Shown here: piece by piece, positions 25,280 to 34,000 of the stretch
Position numbering within the stretch: position 1 is the first letter of the stretch
Layout of the letters: the number at the start of each line of letters is the position of its first letter
Source: Chitinophaga barathri
GTDB taxonomy: Bacteria; Bacteroidota; Bacteroidia; Chitinophagales; Chitinophagaceae
Assembly: GCF_003807585.1 (NCBI RefSeq)
Contig: NZ_RMBX01000010.1
Coordinates: 265,235 to 329,234 of the forward strand
DNA: 64,000 bases
Direction: 5' to 3'
Notes under the pieces: model-generated
Told to the model about the DNA's origin: nothing
What the model saw: only the letters and a program-made list of their open reading frames with translations
Databases searched by the model: none
Made by a program: the position numbers and the translations under genes

Positions 25280-27421
25280 ATGAAACATCCCATTTTTGTA
25301 CTCCTGCTGCTGTGCAGCCTGCCCGTCTTTGCGCAGGACAACTGGCCCAGGCAGATGCCTGTGGCGGGCGGCGGGAAGATCATCATTTACCAGCCACAGC
25401 CGGAAAGCCTGGAGGGTGACAAAGTACACGCCCGCGCGGCGGTGTCCGTTACCCAAAACGCTTCCGCGGAACCCGTATTCGGTGTTATCTGGTGCGATGC
25501 CTGGCTGGAGACAGATAAAAATTCCCGCACCGCCGCCTTAACCAATATCAAAGTAACCGACGCAAAGTTCCCCGAAGACAAAGCCGATGACGCGCAGATC
25601 GCGAAGCTGAAAGCGCTCCTTGAAAAAGAAGTGCCCGGCTGGCATATCGTAATTTCCCTGGATGAGCTTACCACCACGCTGCAGCAGGAAGTGCAGGACA
25701 AAGACGCCCCGCTGAACAACGCCCCGCCGGACATCATATACCGCGACGGCCCCAGCCTGCTGGTAGTGCTGGATGGCAGCCCCGTGATCAAAGACGATAA
25801 ACAGGTAAAAATGAAACGGGTGATGAACAGCCCTTTCCTGATCGTGGAAGACGGGAAAAAATATTATCTCTACGCCGGCAAATACTGGTACGCCTCTTCC
25901 GAAGTGCTCAGCGGCTGGACGTACGTATCCTCCCTCCCATCTAAGATCCGGCAGCTGGATGAACAGATGAAAAAACAACAGGCTTCCGCGCAGCAGGGCA
26001 CCACGGATAAAGATCAGGGCTTCAGCTCCCCGCCCGCCATCATCGTGGCCACTAAACCCACGGAACTGATCCAATCCAAAGGCGCGGCCACTTATGCCGT
26101 GGTGCAGGGCACGGACCTCCTGTATTGTAATAATTCCAACGACGATATTTTCCGTGATGTGAACTCCCAGAAAGTGTATGTACTCCTGGGCGGCAGATGG
26201 TTCAGCGCCGCATCGCTGAACGGACCCTGGGAATATGTAGCCGCGGACAAGCTGCCCGCGGAGTTTGCAAAGATACCGGAAGGTTCCCCCAAAGACGGGG
26301 TGCTCAGCAGCGTGGCCGGCACCGATGCCGCAAAAGAAGCCGTGATGGATGCGCAGATACCGCAAACCGCCAAAGTGGACCGCAAAAAAGCGACCACCAC
26401 CGTTACGTACGACGGCGCGCCGAAGTTTGAGCCCATAGAAGGCACCAGTCTTTCCGTGGCGGTAAACACCAGCACCACCGTATTAAAGGATGCAACGGGA
26501 TATTATGCCGTGGAAAACGGCGTGTGGTTCCAGTCCGCGAACCCCACCGGCCCCTGGGCGCCCGCCACGGAGCGCCCGAAGGACGTATCGAAAATACCGC
26601 CCAGCAACCAGGCCTATAACGTGAAATACGTATACATCTACGACAGCACGCCGGAATACGTGTATATGGGTTACACGCCCGGTTATACCGGCTGTTATGT
26701 ATACGGTCCCACGCTGGTGTACGGCACAGGTTATCCCTACGTTCCCTGGATCGGCACGATGTATTATCCCCGCCCTGTAACCTGGGGCTTTGGTATGCAT
26801 TACAATCCCTGGACAGGTTTTAGTTTCAGTATCGGGTTCAGTACGGGCATTTTCAGCTTCGGTATGACGTTCGGCGGCTTCGGCGGATGGTGGGGGCCGG
26901 CATATTACCGCCCGCCTTACAGGCCCTTCTACGGCCCCATGTATGGCCGCGGGCCGGTGGTGATAGACAACCGGCATATCAATAACATCAACATCAATAA
27001 TAACCTGTATAACCGCCAGAACAATGTAGTGACGCGTGATGTGAACAGGGGCGCCCTTGGAAACCGCGGTGGCGGCGTGCAGAACCCCAACCTGGCCAAC
27101 CGGCCCGGTGCGGGCGGCGGAGGGATACAGAACCGTCCGGGCGCAGGCGGTGGTGGTGTGCGTAACCCCAACCTCACACGCGAAGCACCCAGGGCCAATG
27201 TACCCAACAATGTATTCGGCGATCGTGACGGGAACGTGTTCCAGCGGGATAACAACGGCGGCTGGAACCAGCGGCAGAACCACAGCTGGCAGCCGGCCAG
27301 CCAGAACCACCAGGCGCAGATGAACCGGGACTGGCAATCGAGGAATAGATCATTTAACCGCTCACAGACCAGCCGGCAGTTCAACCGCGGCGGCGGTGGC
27401 GGCGGAAGGTTCAGGAGATGA
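25280..27421 (+). CDS. Large secreted Tyr/Gly-rich protein with basic Asn/Arg/Gly tail
   Basis: A 713 aa exported protein (signal peptide ending VFAQ, residues 1-19). Residues 20-400 are mixed alpha/beta with two similar modules (KKYYLYAGKYWYASSEVLSG and QKVYVLLGGRWFSAASLNGP, later TGYYAVENGVWFQSANPTGP), a repeated short Y/W..GxWfxA...GPW beta motif. Residues 455-560 are extremely Tyr/Gly/Pro-rich (TGCYVYGPTLVYGTGYPYVP, YYPRPVTWGFGMHYNPWTGF). The last 150 residues are Asn/Gly/Arg-rich and strongly basic. Proteins of this type in other phyla are loosely called carbohydrate-binding; no activity is known. The 3' end overlaps the convergent dehydrogenase gene by 60 bp. Confidence 0.8.
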   Translation: MKHPIFVLLLLCSLPVFAQDNWPRQMPVAGGGKIIIYQPQPESLEGDKVHARAAVSVTQNASAEPVFGVIWCDAWLETDKNSRTAALTNIKVTDAKFPEDKADDAQIAKLKALLEKEVPGWHIVISLDELTTTLQQEVQDKDAPLNNAPPDIIYRDGPSLLVVLDGSPVIKDDKQVKMKRVMNSPFLIVEDGKKYYLYAGKYWYASSEVLSGWTYVSSLPSKIRQLDEQMKKQQASAQQGTTDKDQGFSSPPAIIVATKPTELIQSKGAATYAVVQGTDLLYCNNSNDDIFRDVNSQKVYVLLGGRWFSAASLNGPWEYVAADKLPAEFAKIPEGSPKDGVLSSVAGTDAAKEAVMDAQIPQTAKVDRKKATTTVTYDGAPKFEPIEGTSLSVAVNTSTTVLKDATGYYAVENGVWFQSANPTGPWAPATERPKDVSKIPPSNQAYNVKYVYIYDSTPEYVYMGYTPGYTGCYVYGPTLVYGTGYPYVPWIGTMYYPRPVTWGFGMHYNPWTGFSFSIGFSTGIFSFGMTFGGFGGWWGPAYYRPPYRPFYGPMYGRGPVVIDNRHINNININNNLYNRQNNVVTRDVNRGALGNRGGGVQNPNLANRPGAGGGGIQNRPGAGGGGVRNPNLTREAPRANVPNNVFGDRDGNVFQRDNNGGWNQRQNHSWQPASQNHQAQMNRDWQSRNRSFNRSQTSRQFNRGGGGGGRFRR

Positions 27422-28387
27422 GCCTTCCGTGATCCGGATGACCACATTCCCGGTTTTCTGACCCGTTTCAACAAAGCGGTATGCATCCACGATGTTGTCA
27501 AAGGGATATTCCCGGTCGATAAGCGGCTTAAATTCTCCGGATTCCGCAAGCCTTTGCAGGAATAATACATCCTCCTTCCGGATCACCGGAAGGGGGAATA
27601 ACACTCTTTTTTTACCGGTTATTGGGGTGGTAAGTGCAAGAAAGATATTTTCAGACCGTTTACCGAGTTCAGTAGAAATATAGATCCCCTTTTGCTTCAG
27701 CAGCGGTTTACATTCCCCGAACGAACGTTTACCCACAGCATCAAAGATGAAGTCGAAACGGTGCGCCGTTTGCGTAAAGTCCTGCGTTTGATAGTCTATA
27801 ACCTCGTCCGCGCCCAGCGAACTTACGAGGGACAAGTGGGATGTGCCGGCCACGGCTACCACATAAGCGCCGAAATGTTTCAGCAGCTGCACGGCGGCTG
27901 AGCCAATGGCGCCCGTCGCGCCATAGACCATTACCTTATCTCCTTTTTTCACACCGGCCGCGCGGATATTGAACAATGCATAGTGGCTGCCTTCGGTCAG
28001 CGGGGCGGCACCGGCATAACTCATGCCGGCCGGGATCACGGCCATGGCGCCTGTCTGCGGAATGATCTTATATTCAGCGTGACTGCCAAAAGCGGCATCG
28101 TCATACCCGAAAACACGGTCGCCTGCCTTAAAAGCGGACACGGAGGCTCCTGTCTCCATCACTTCCCCGGCAAATTCACAACCCAGGACTTTATTCCGTG
28201 GAGCGAACAAACCGCTGAATAATCTTGACACAAAATATTGCGCACTTCTGAAACCGCAGTCCGTACGGTTGACGGTCGTGGCATGGACCTTTACCAATAT
28301 TTCATTGTGCCGGGGAGAAGGTTTATTGATATTCCGGATAGTCACTACCTCCGGGGGGCCGTAACGGGTATAGATGGCAGCTTTCAT
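27362..28387 (-). CDS. NAD(P)-dependent zinc-less alcohol dehydrogenase / quinone oxidoreductase
   Basis: A 341 aa medium-chain dehydrogenase. It starts MKAAIYTRYGPPEVV and contains TVNRTDCGFRSAQYF, LGCEFAGEVMETG, the Rossmann motif VYGATGAIGSAAVQLLKHFG (residues about 152-171) and GADEVIDYQTQDF. No cysteine cluster for structural zinc is present, so it belongs to the quinone-oxidoreductase branch. The family-like fold ends near VVIRITEG; the last 20 residues (rich in Ala/Pro) are encoded antisense to the tail of the convergent secreted-protein gene and look like an extension acquired by loss of an earlier stop. Confidence 0.9.
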   Translation of the reverse strand: MKAAIYTRYGPPEVVTIRNINKPSPRHNEILVKVHATTVNRTDCGFRSAQYFVSRLFSGLFAPRNKVLGCEFAGEVMETGASVSAFKAGDRVFGYDDAAFGSHAEYKIIPQTGAMAVIPAGMSYAGAAPLTEGSHYALFNIRAAGVKKGDKVMVYGATGAIGSAAVQLLKHFGAYVVAVAGTSHLSLVSSLGADEVIDYQTQDFTQTAHRFDFIFDAVGKRSFGECKPLLKQKGIYISTELGKRSENIFLALTTPITGKKRVLFPLPVIRKEDVLFLQRLAESGEFKPLIDREYPFDNIVDAYRFVETGQKTGNVVIRITEGSSPEPSAATAAAVELPAGL

Positions 28388-28485
28388 GGTATATATTTGG
28401 AATTAACCGCTTTCACGTATACACTCCCTGTGAAAATACGGAATCATTTCCGGAAACATACGTTATCATCCTGGTAAAAAAAAAC

Positions 28486-28512
28486 CGGGGAGTTGGTTGA
28501 CACCACTCCCCG
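28486..28512 (-). terminator. Terminator of the PepSY-like gene
   Basis: Arms CGGGGAGT / ACTCCCCG around an 11-nt loop, followed on the minus strand by a long T-run. Confidence 0.85.
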
Positions 28513-28553
28513 TACATTTAAACCAACTATTCCACGTTGCGTTATTATAGCGT

Positions 28554-29093
28554 TTATTTTTCCTTTTTGAACTCACCGTCCGTTCCGAACAGCAGGCGTT
28601 TTGAATCCTTGCCCTTGGCAATGGTCACCTCCCACTCGGCATTGATAGAATTCGGTTCTATCAGGCGTTTTACCTTATCTTTTTTCACGAGGTAACCTTT
28701 GTAGTTTTTTACGATGTACTGCATGGTATTGGTCGGTAATGCCACGTTCTTTGCCACTTCATTGGCGCGGATGAGGTTGCCGTTGCGGTCGTAAAGGGCT
28801 TCCAGCTGGATGTTGTCCCCGCTGAGGAAAAGATTGTAATATTCTTCGTCTCCCGTAGGCTGTTGAGACTCTTCAATCTCCCAGTCTTTTTTATACACCT
28901 TGGTGGGCAGTTTTACGATGTCTTTGAGGTTTGCGTTGGGGAATTTCTTTTTATAAGCATCCAGCACTTCAGGCGGCAGTTTGTCCGCTTTGATGCGTTC
29001 CGCCTTTAACAGCGTTTCTTCCTGGGCTTTAACCTGTGGGGTAAAAAATGCACCTGAGACGAGTAATGCGAAAGCGATTTGTAAGATTTTCAT
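28554..29093 (-). CDS. Secreted PepSY-like (DUF2874/BLIP-like) protein
   Basis: A 179 aa protein with a signal peptide ending VKAQ (residues 1-23). The mature part contains LPPEVLDAYKKKFPNANLKD, the helix of PepSY-like modules, then WEIEESQQPTGDEEYYNLFL and LEALYDRNGNLIRANEVA (strand-turn-strand). A second copy follows (LPTNTMQYIVKNYKGYLVKK then EWEVTIAKGKDSKRLLFGTD), so two modules are present. Such proteins are periplasmic in Bacteroidota and are thought to bind or inhibit partners; the function is unknown. Monocistronic with its own terminator. Confidence 0.8.
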   Translation of the reverse strand: MKILQIAFALLVSGAFFTPQVKAQEETLLKAERIKADKLPPEVLDAYKKKFPNANLKDIVKLPTKVYKKDWEIEESQQPTGDEEYYNLFLSGDNIQLEALYDRNGNLIRANEVAKNVALPTNTMQYIVKNYKGYLVKKDKVKRLIEPNSINAEWEVTIAKGKDSKRLLFGTDGEFKKEK

Positions 29094-29364
29094 ACGGCTA
29101 AGATTTAAGGAATTTCAGATGTTACAAATTTGCCGATACTGGCGCGGAAGGGTGATTATAAAAGGGCATTTTTTTGATCGGATCAGGCACAAAAAGAAGT
29201 TCCCTGGTAAACACCAGGGAACTGTCAGTCCACATAATAACAGTGATTAAAAGGATATAGTGAAAAATGCTTGTATTGCAGGTTCAAAGTTACCCTGAAC
29301 CGCTTCAGCATCTTTTCAAAAAAGGATTATTTATTGGATCAATCGGTTGCAAATACAGGATGCC

Positions 29365-29940
29365 TCATTCCGCGTATTTGCTCAGTCCTTTCCCGAACCG
29401 CTCCACAACATCTTTCATTTTGTCTATCGGGATATTGATCTTCTTTACTTTATGTTTCTCCACCACGTACGTCCGGCCGGAAGTGAAGGCGGGGGCCATG
29501 GGTACGTACACCACGTTCCATCCGTTGTCTCCCTCCTCTATCAGCAGGCAGGGTTGCCAGCCGCCCTGGATATACACCACGGCGCTGGTATCGGCCGCAT
29601 CGTCGCCCAGTTTTTCCTGGAACATGGTCTTGATGAAATAATACCCGGGCATGAACCGCAGTACATTGTTCTCGAGCCAGGCCTTTGTTTTGCTAACGGC
29701 CGCCACATTTGCGATGAAGCCCGCCAGCAAACAAACGATCAGGAACACCAGCGTAGTAATGGCAATCGCTATCAGGTAACCGCCGGGCCGGTTTATACCC
29801 AATGGATGCGAAAACTTCAGGACTATGCCATGCACCAGCATCCACAATTTCCCGATCAGGAACACAACCAGTATCACCGGCAGCAGCAGCAGGAAACCTT
29901 TGACGATAGCGGTGCGGATATACAGCCAGGTATTTTTCAT
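29365..29940 (-). CDS. DUF502 family membrane protein
   Basis: A 191 aa inner-membrane protein. Two transmembrane helices (FLLLLPVILVVFLIGKLWML and YLIAIAITTLVFLIVCLLAG) precede a conserved soluble region with RFMPGYYFIKTMFQEKLGDD and WQPCLLIEEGDNGWNVVYVP, matching the DUF502 pattern G.l..G..i..P..iT and iP.v..iY...k. Function unknown. It lies 6 bp after the stop of the FGE-type lipoprotein gene upstream on the same strand, suggesting one operon. Confidence 0.85.
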   Translation of the reverse strand: MKNTWLYIRTAIVKGFLLLLPVILVVFLIGKLWMLVHGIVLKFSHPLGINRPGGYLIAIAITTLVFLIVCLLAGFIANVAAVSKTKAWLENNVLRFMPGYYFIKTMFQEKLGDDAADTSAVVYIQGGWQPCLLIEEGDNGWNVVYVPMAPAFTSGRTYVVEKHKVKKINIPIDKMKDVVERFGKGLSKYAE

Positions 29941-29946
29941 GCGTAT

Positions 29947-31170
29947 TTATTTACGGAGCGCCAGCACGTCTTTGTCTTTCCGCTGCCTGGCCGCCCACTG
30001 CTCCTGCGTCATTACGCACCTGAAGCCGGTATGGTTCTCGCCGGTATAAGCGTCTGTACGCATACGCGCGGAGGGGCGGTAGCTGCTGCAATAACTTTCA
30101 TCGCAGAGGAAAGAGCCGCCGCGCACCACTTTTTTGGGTACGTAAGGATCGCCGGGGTCATAGCTTTTTTTAGCGCCGGTGGGATTGATGCACTGGGTGG
30201 TCTCCGCATTGGCGGTATAGGAATCGTTCCTGTACCAGTCCGCCGTCCATTCCCAAACGTTGCCGATCATATCCGACAGGCCGTATCCGTTCGGCGGGAA
30301 AGAACTGACGGGCGAAGTGCCGTAGTAGCCGTCCAGCACTTTGTTCTCGTAAGGGAAGCCGCCTTGCCAGAGATTGGCCATAAAGCGGTTGCCGGCCGTG
30401 ACCTCGTCGCCCCAGGCATATTCTTTTTCAGACAGGCCGCCGCGGCAGGCGTATTCCCATTCAGCCTCAGTAGGCAGGCGTTTGCCCGCCCATTCGCAGT
30501 AAGCCACCGCATCGTACCAGCTTACCTGTACCACGGGATGATCGTCGTATTCATGGTTATTGGAGATATCCTGTGAAGGCCCCACGGGATGCCGCCAGTC
30601 CGCCCCGGGTACGTAACGCCACCACTGGCTCCAGTCGTCCAGCTTTACGGGGCCGGGCGTGGGCGTAAATACCAGTGCGCCGGCCACCAGCAGTGCGTCA
30701 TCCGGTCGTGGCGTGCCGGGCGGCACCTGTTCTTTCAGCTGTTCCCATTCCGGCTTTTTTTCCGCGGTGGTCACATAACCGGTGCTGCTCACGAATTCGC
30801 GGAACTGTGCATTGGTGATCTCCGTGGCGTCTATCCAGAATCCGCCGAGCTGTACTTTGTGCGCGGGGAATTCGTCCTTTCGTGCTTTGTGGCCTACACC
30901 ACCCATTTTAAAATCTCCGGCGGCCACCCAATGCATGCCCTGCGGCCAGGGTTTGGCGGGCCAGTTGCGCGTGTCCGGCGTGGCGGTGAACTTGTTCCGC
31001 CTGTTGGAAACGGGCATGGCCGTGCCATTGGACGTCTGTACTTTTTCGTAAGGAGAAGAAGGGTTGATGCATTGCATTTCATTGCCTGCATCGGTGGAAG
31101 CCTGTTTGGAGCTGTTCTGCTGGCACGCGGCGAGCAGCAGCAGGCATGCTGTTTTTAGCGAGGTTTTCAT
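29947..31170 (-). CDS. Formylglycine-generating-enzyme (SUMF1) family lipoprotein
   Basis: A 407 aa lipoprotein: MKTSLKTACLLLLAAC is a type II signal with lipobox LAAC (Cys16). The FGE-sulfatase domain runs from about residue 75 to the end (WVAAGDFKMGGVGHKARKDE, VSWYDAVAYCEWAGKRLPTE, AEWEYACRGG, GNVWEWTADWY). Near the C-terminus RGGSFLCDESYCSSYRPSAR contains Cys356 and Cys361, five residues apart like the copper-binding active-site pair of true FGE (human Cys336/Cys341). It should therefore be able to convert a Cys to formylglycine, in the periplasm or at the outer membrane. No sulfatase gene is in the window. Many lipoprotein homologues (GldJ/GldK-like) lack the pair and are structural; this one keeps it. 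Confidence 0.88.
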   Translation of the reverse strand: MKTSLKTACLLLLAACQQNSSKQASTDAGNEMQCINPSSPYEKVQTSNGTAMPVSNRRNKFTATPDTRNWPAKPWPQGMHWVAAGDFKMGGVGHKARKDEFPAHKVQLGGFWIDATEITNAQFREFVSSTGYVTTAEKKPEWEQLKEQVPPGTPRPDDALLVAGALVFTPTPGPVKLDDWSQWWRYVPGADWRHPVGPSQDISNNHEYDDHPVVQVSWYDAVAYCEWAGKRLPTEAEWEYACRGGLSEKEYAWGDEVTAGNRFMANLWQGGFPYENKVLDGYYGTSPVSSFPPNGYGLSDMIGNVWEWTADWYRNDSYTANAETTQCINPTGAKKSYDPGDPYVPKKVVRGGSFLCDESYCSSYRPSARMRTDAYTGENHTGFRCVMTQEQWAARQRKDKDVLALRK

Positions 31171-31242
31171 CTTGCTTGCGGATTTCCCTGTAAAGGTGAG
31201 CGATTGACGTGGAAGGACCTTGCAGATTGGGTTTGAATAATG

Positions 31243-31338
31243 TCACATTAGGACATTTAGCACAAAATAGATAAGCGCGCCCATCAGTGCCCAATAGCCT
31301 ATGTCCGTTATACGTTCCTGTATGATCCGGTTTCTCAT
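31243..31338 (-). CDS. Possible 31-aa single-pass membrane microprotein
   Basis: ATG at 31338-31336 opens MRNRIIQERITDIGYWALMG, then ALIYFVLNVLM and a TGA. A positively charged N-terminus followed by one 17-residue hydrophobic stretch is what a small membrane protein looks like. It lies 72 bp upstream of the FGE lipoprotein gene on the same strand. No promoter box is seen and chance cannot be excluded. Confidence 0.35.
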   Translation of the reverse strand: MRNRIIQERITDIGYWALMGALIYFVLNVLM

Positions 31339-31591
31339 GTCTTAAACGGTTTTTAAAGTTGCCGAAAGCGGAAAGGTTAAAAGGTACCCGGTAGAAACCG
31401 GGATACTATTCCATACTCGCTAATGCATTATCTTTATAAAACAACCCACATTATATCCATCATTCACGAAAATGCGCTGTAAACAAGCTTCTGTATGAAA
31501 TTTCCCGATACAAATCTTCATCAATACCTATGATATCTGTTTCATAAAGAGACATTTTTATGTTGTATTAAGTCGAAGTTTTATGAAATAA
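31339..31591. other. Non-coding gap between the microprotein ORF and the TonB-like gene
   Basis: AT-rich. It contains a perfect 6-bp hairpin CCCGGTAGAAACCGGG (near 31388-31403) and no protein-like frame or -7 box that I can support. Confidence 0.5.
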
Positions 31592-31594
31592 AAA

Positions 31595-31621
31595 AACGCG
31601 TGAAAGCAGCTTCCACGCGTT
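31595..31621 (-). terminator. Terminator of the TonB-like gene
   Basis: Arms AACGCGTG / CACGCGTT, followed on the minus strand by seven T. Confidence 0.88.
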
Positions 31622-31644
31622 TCCTGTATTTCTTTAGCGGTTTG

Positions 31645-32790
31645 TCAGTTTTTGGAATAGAAACTTACGGTCAGGATGAATGTCGTACTTAATGGTACGC
31701 CGTTCCGCATGGCGGGTTTCCAGTCGGGCATGGCGCTTACCAGCCGGATAGCTTCCGCCTGGAATTCCGGTTCGGCAGCGGTGTCCATGACTCTTACGTC
31801 TTTTATTTTCCCCTCACCGGTGATCACAAAAGACACCCGCAGGTTTCTCCTGAAGTTTTGCACCCGTGATGCTGTCGGGTATTGTATGTTCCTGTTAAGA
31901 TAACTCTGCAATGCGCCTTCACCGCCCGGAAACGAGGGCCGTGTAACAGTTTCCTGCGTGGGAACGGTTTCCGGGTTCCTGGCAGCCGTTGTCGTCATTG
32001 AATCGAGACGAATGACCGTGGGCGCTATATAAGTACCGGCGGCTTTTTCGATATCAGCCGGGGTATAACCCGCAAATACGGGCTGCGGCCAGCTCTGCAT
32101 GTATTCCCCTTCCGGCGTGCATTCATAAAATTCAAAGAAAAGGTTGTAATTGGAGGAATACACCCCCAGTACGCCGTCCATGAAATAATAGTCACCACCG
32201 CCCGGGTCGCTTACGGTCACTACTTTATTGCCTTTCAGCTGGCCGCGGATCACTTCCTGTGGTTTTTCGTGGTTGCGCACCGACTTGTTTTTTTCCGAAC
32301 CATAGAGCCTCATTTCAATATCGTTGCCGGTAAGGGTAACAATATAATACCACATGGTGGTAGTGTCCCGGAATTTTTTAACGCCGTAGGTAAAACCCGC
32401 CGGGTAACGAGGGTTGATCTTTCCGCCGGTTGTTTTCCGGGTAAACTGGTACATGGCGTATTCCGTCAGTTCTTCCGCTTCCGCGGGTGATACAAAGTTG
32501 GAGAGATACATGCGTTCGGCTTCCCTGCTCCCATTCAACCGGAAAGTAGCGTCCAGCATCGCGGCGAAAGCTTTCGGGTCTTTACCGGCCTGTTCCAGCG
32601 TTTGCTCCAGGTTGAGGTCTTTCCCCGGCTCCTGTAGCAGGATCGCCAGCTTTTCCCTGGTTTCGGGGGTTTGCCGCACTTTGAGCATGCCCCGGGAAAA
32701 TCTCGACATTAAAGCGGGTTTGGGCTGCAGCGGCTGGGCCTGGGCATGGATGGCGGCCAATATGGAGAACAAGAGCAGTATCTGCTTCAT
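31645..32790 (-). CDS. Secreted protein with C-terminal TonB domain
   Basis: A 381 aa exported protein (signal peptide ending AQAQ, residues 1-18). Residues 20-280 form an uncharacterised region typical of Bacteroidota energy-transducer-TonB relatives. Residues about 285-381 form the TonB C-terminal domain: FPGGEGALQSYLNRNIQYP, then RVSFVITGEGKIKDVRVMDT and the terminal MPDWKPAMRNGVPLSTTFIL. Unlike classical TonB it has no N-terminal membrane anchor or Pro-rich linker, so after signal cleavage it would be soluble in the periplasm. It cannot draw on ExbBD by itself; a partner or regulatory role is likely. Confidence 0.85.
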   Translation of the reverse strand: MKQILLLFSILAAIHAQAQPLQPKPALMSRFSRGMLKVRQTPETREKLAILLQEPGKDLNLEQTLEQAGKDPKAFAAMLDATFRLNGSREAERMYLSNFVSPAEAEELTEYAMYQFTRKTTGGKINPRYPAGFTYGVKKFRDTTTMWYYIVTLTGNDIEMRLYGSEKNKSVRNHEKPQEVIRGQLKGNKVVTVSDPGGGDYYFMDGVLGVYSSNYNLFFEFYECTPEGEYMQSWPQPVFAGYTPADIEKAAGTYIAPTVIRLDSMTTTAARNPETVPTQETVTRPSFPGGEGALQSYLNRNIQYPTASRVQNFRRNLRVSFVITGEGKIKDVRVMDTAAEPEFQAEAIRLVSAMPDWKPAMRNGVPLSTTFILTVSFYSKN

Positions 32791-32832
32791 AGATATAAGA
32801 ATTCAGCGCTAAACTAAGGAAAAAAACAAAAA

Positions 32833-32860
32833 GGGCCGGCCTGAACGATCAGGCCGGCCC
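32833..32860 (-). terminator. Strong terminator of the Zn-dependent alcohol dehydrogenase gene
   Basis: Twelve-bp perfect arms GGGCCGGCCTGA / TCAGGCCGGCCC, followed on the minus strand by TTTTTGTTTT. Confidence 0.92.
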
Positions 32861-32882
32861 GGAATGTAATGGGTTGTAATCA

Positions 32883-33935
32883 TTACTTCAGCGAATTCAT
32901 ATCGATCACGAAGCGGTAACGTACGTCGCCTTTCAGCATTCTTTCATACGCCTCGTTCACATAACTGATGTCGATCACTTCCACATCGCTCACGATGTTA
33001 TGCTCCGCACAGTAATCCAGCATTTCCTGTGTTTCAGGGATGCCGCCGATCATGGAGCCGGCAATGCTCCTGCGGTTGCCGATCAGGCTGAAGCCGTACA
33101 GTTCAAGCGGTGTGGGGGGTACGCCTACGCAGATCTGGATACCGTTTGTACGCAACATACCCTGTACCATGTTGTAATCATGCGGGGCAGATACGGTGTC
33201 GATGATAAAATCGAAGGTGTTGCTGACGCTTTTTACCTGTTCCGGATCAGAGGTGAGTACAAATTTATGCGCGCCAAGCGCTTTCGCGTCGGTTTCTTTT
33301 TTGGGAGAAGTGCTCAGCATGGTCACTTCCGCGCCAAAAGACGCGGCGAACTTCACCGCCATATGGCCCAGCCCGCCAAGACCGATCACGGCTACTTTAT
33401 GCCCCTTGCCTACTTTCCAGTGGCGCAGCGGGGAGTAAGTGGTGATGCCTGCGCAGAGCAGCGGCGCTACATTGGCGAGCGGCAGCTTGTCGGACACTTT
33501 CAGCACATACTTTTCGTCTGTTACGATCATGCTGGAATATCCGCCCTGGGTCACTGTTTTTTTATCCTGTTCGTAGGAATTATACGTGCCTGAAGAACCA
33601 TTTTCACAGTATTGCTCCTGCCCGTCCTTACAGTTGTCGCAATGGCGGCAGCTGTCTACCAGGCATCCTACGGCGGCAAGGTCACCGACTTTGAACTTCG
33701 TAACCTTATCGCCCACTTTGGTCACCCTGCCCACGATCTCGTGGCCGGGCACCATGGGGTAAATGGAATTGCCCCATTCGTCGCGGATCTGGTGAAGATC
33801 GCTGTGGCAAACGCCGCAGAAAAGGATATCAAACTGTACGTCAAACGGCCCGGGGTCCCTTCTTTCGAAGGTCCAGGGAGCCACCGGTGCGGTGGGGTTC
33901 TGAGCGGCATATGCTTTTACGCTGGTCATACGCAA
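32883..33935 (-). CDS. Zinc-dependent NAD(P) alcohol dehydrogenase (YahK/CAD-like)
   Basis: A 350 aa cytosolic medium-chain dehydrogenase that reduces aldehydes, probably with NADPH. Catalytic zinc ligands are Cys and His in FCGVCHSDLHQ and GHEIVGRVTKVGD plus Cys in LVDSCRHCDNCKDGQEQYC, which also supplies the four structural-zinc cysteines. The Rossmann motif is VIGLGGLGHMAVKFAASFG (about 185-203). The order and spacing match YahK/AdhC cinnamyl-alcohol-type enzymes. It is monocistronic; physiological substrate unknown. Confidence 0.93.
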   Translation of the reverse strand: MRMTSVKAYAAQNPTAPVAPWTFERRDPGPFDVQFDILFCGVCHSDLHQIRDEWGNSIYPMVPGHEIVGRVTKVGDKVTKFKVGDLAAVGCLVDSCRHCDNCKDGQEQYCENGSSGTYNSYEQDKKTVTQGGYSSMIVTDEKYVLKVSDKLPLANVAPLLCAGITTYSPLRHWKVGKGHKVAVIGLGGLGHMAVKFAASFGAEVTMLSTSPKKETDAKALGAHKFVLTSDPEQVKSVSNTFDFIIDTVSAPHDYNMVQGMLRTNGIQICVGVPPTPLELYGFSLIGNRRSIAGSMIGGIPETQEMLDYCAEHNIVSDVEVIDISYVNEAYERMLKGDVRYRFVIDMNSLK

Positions 33936-34000
33936 TATTTAAGAAATTAACAAAGCGGTAAAATTATCCGTGAATCTTATATAAATTTTGAAGTAACTAT

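Noticed and set aside
29347..30576. 409-codon open frame on the plus strand
   Set aside because: It lies antisense to the DUF502 and FGE-lipoprotein genes, both of which have clear family motifs; its own translation has none.
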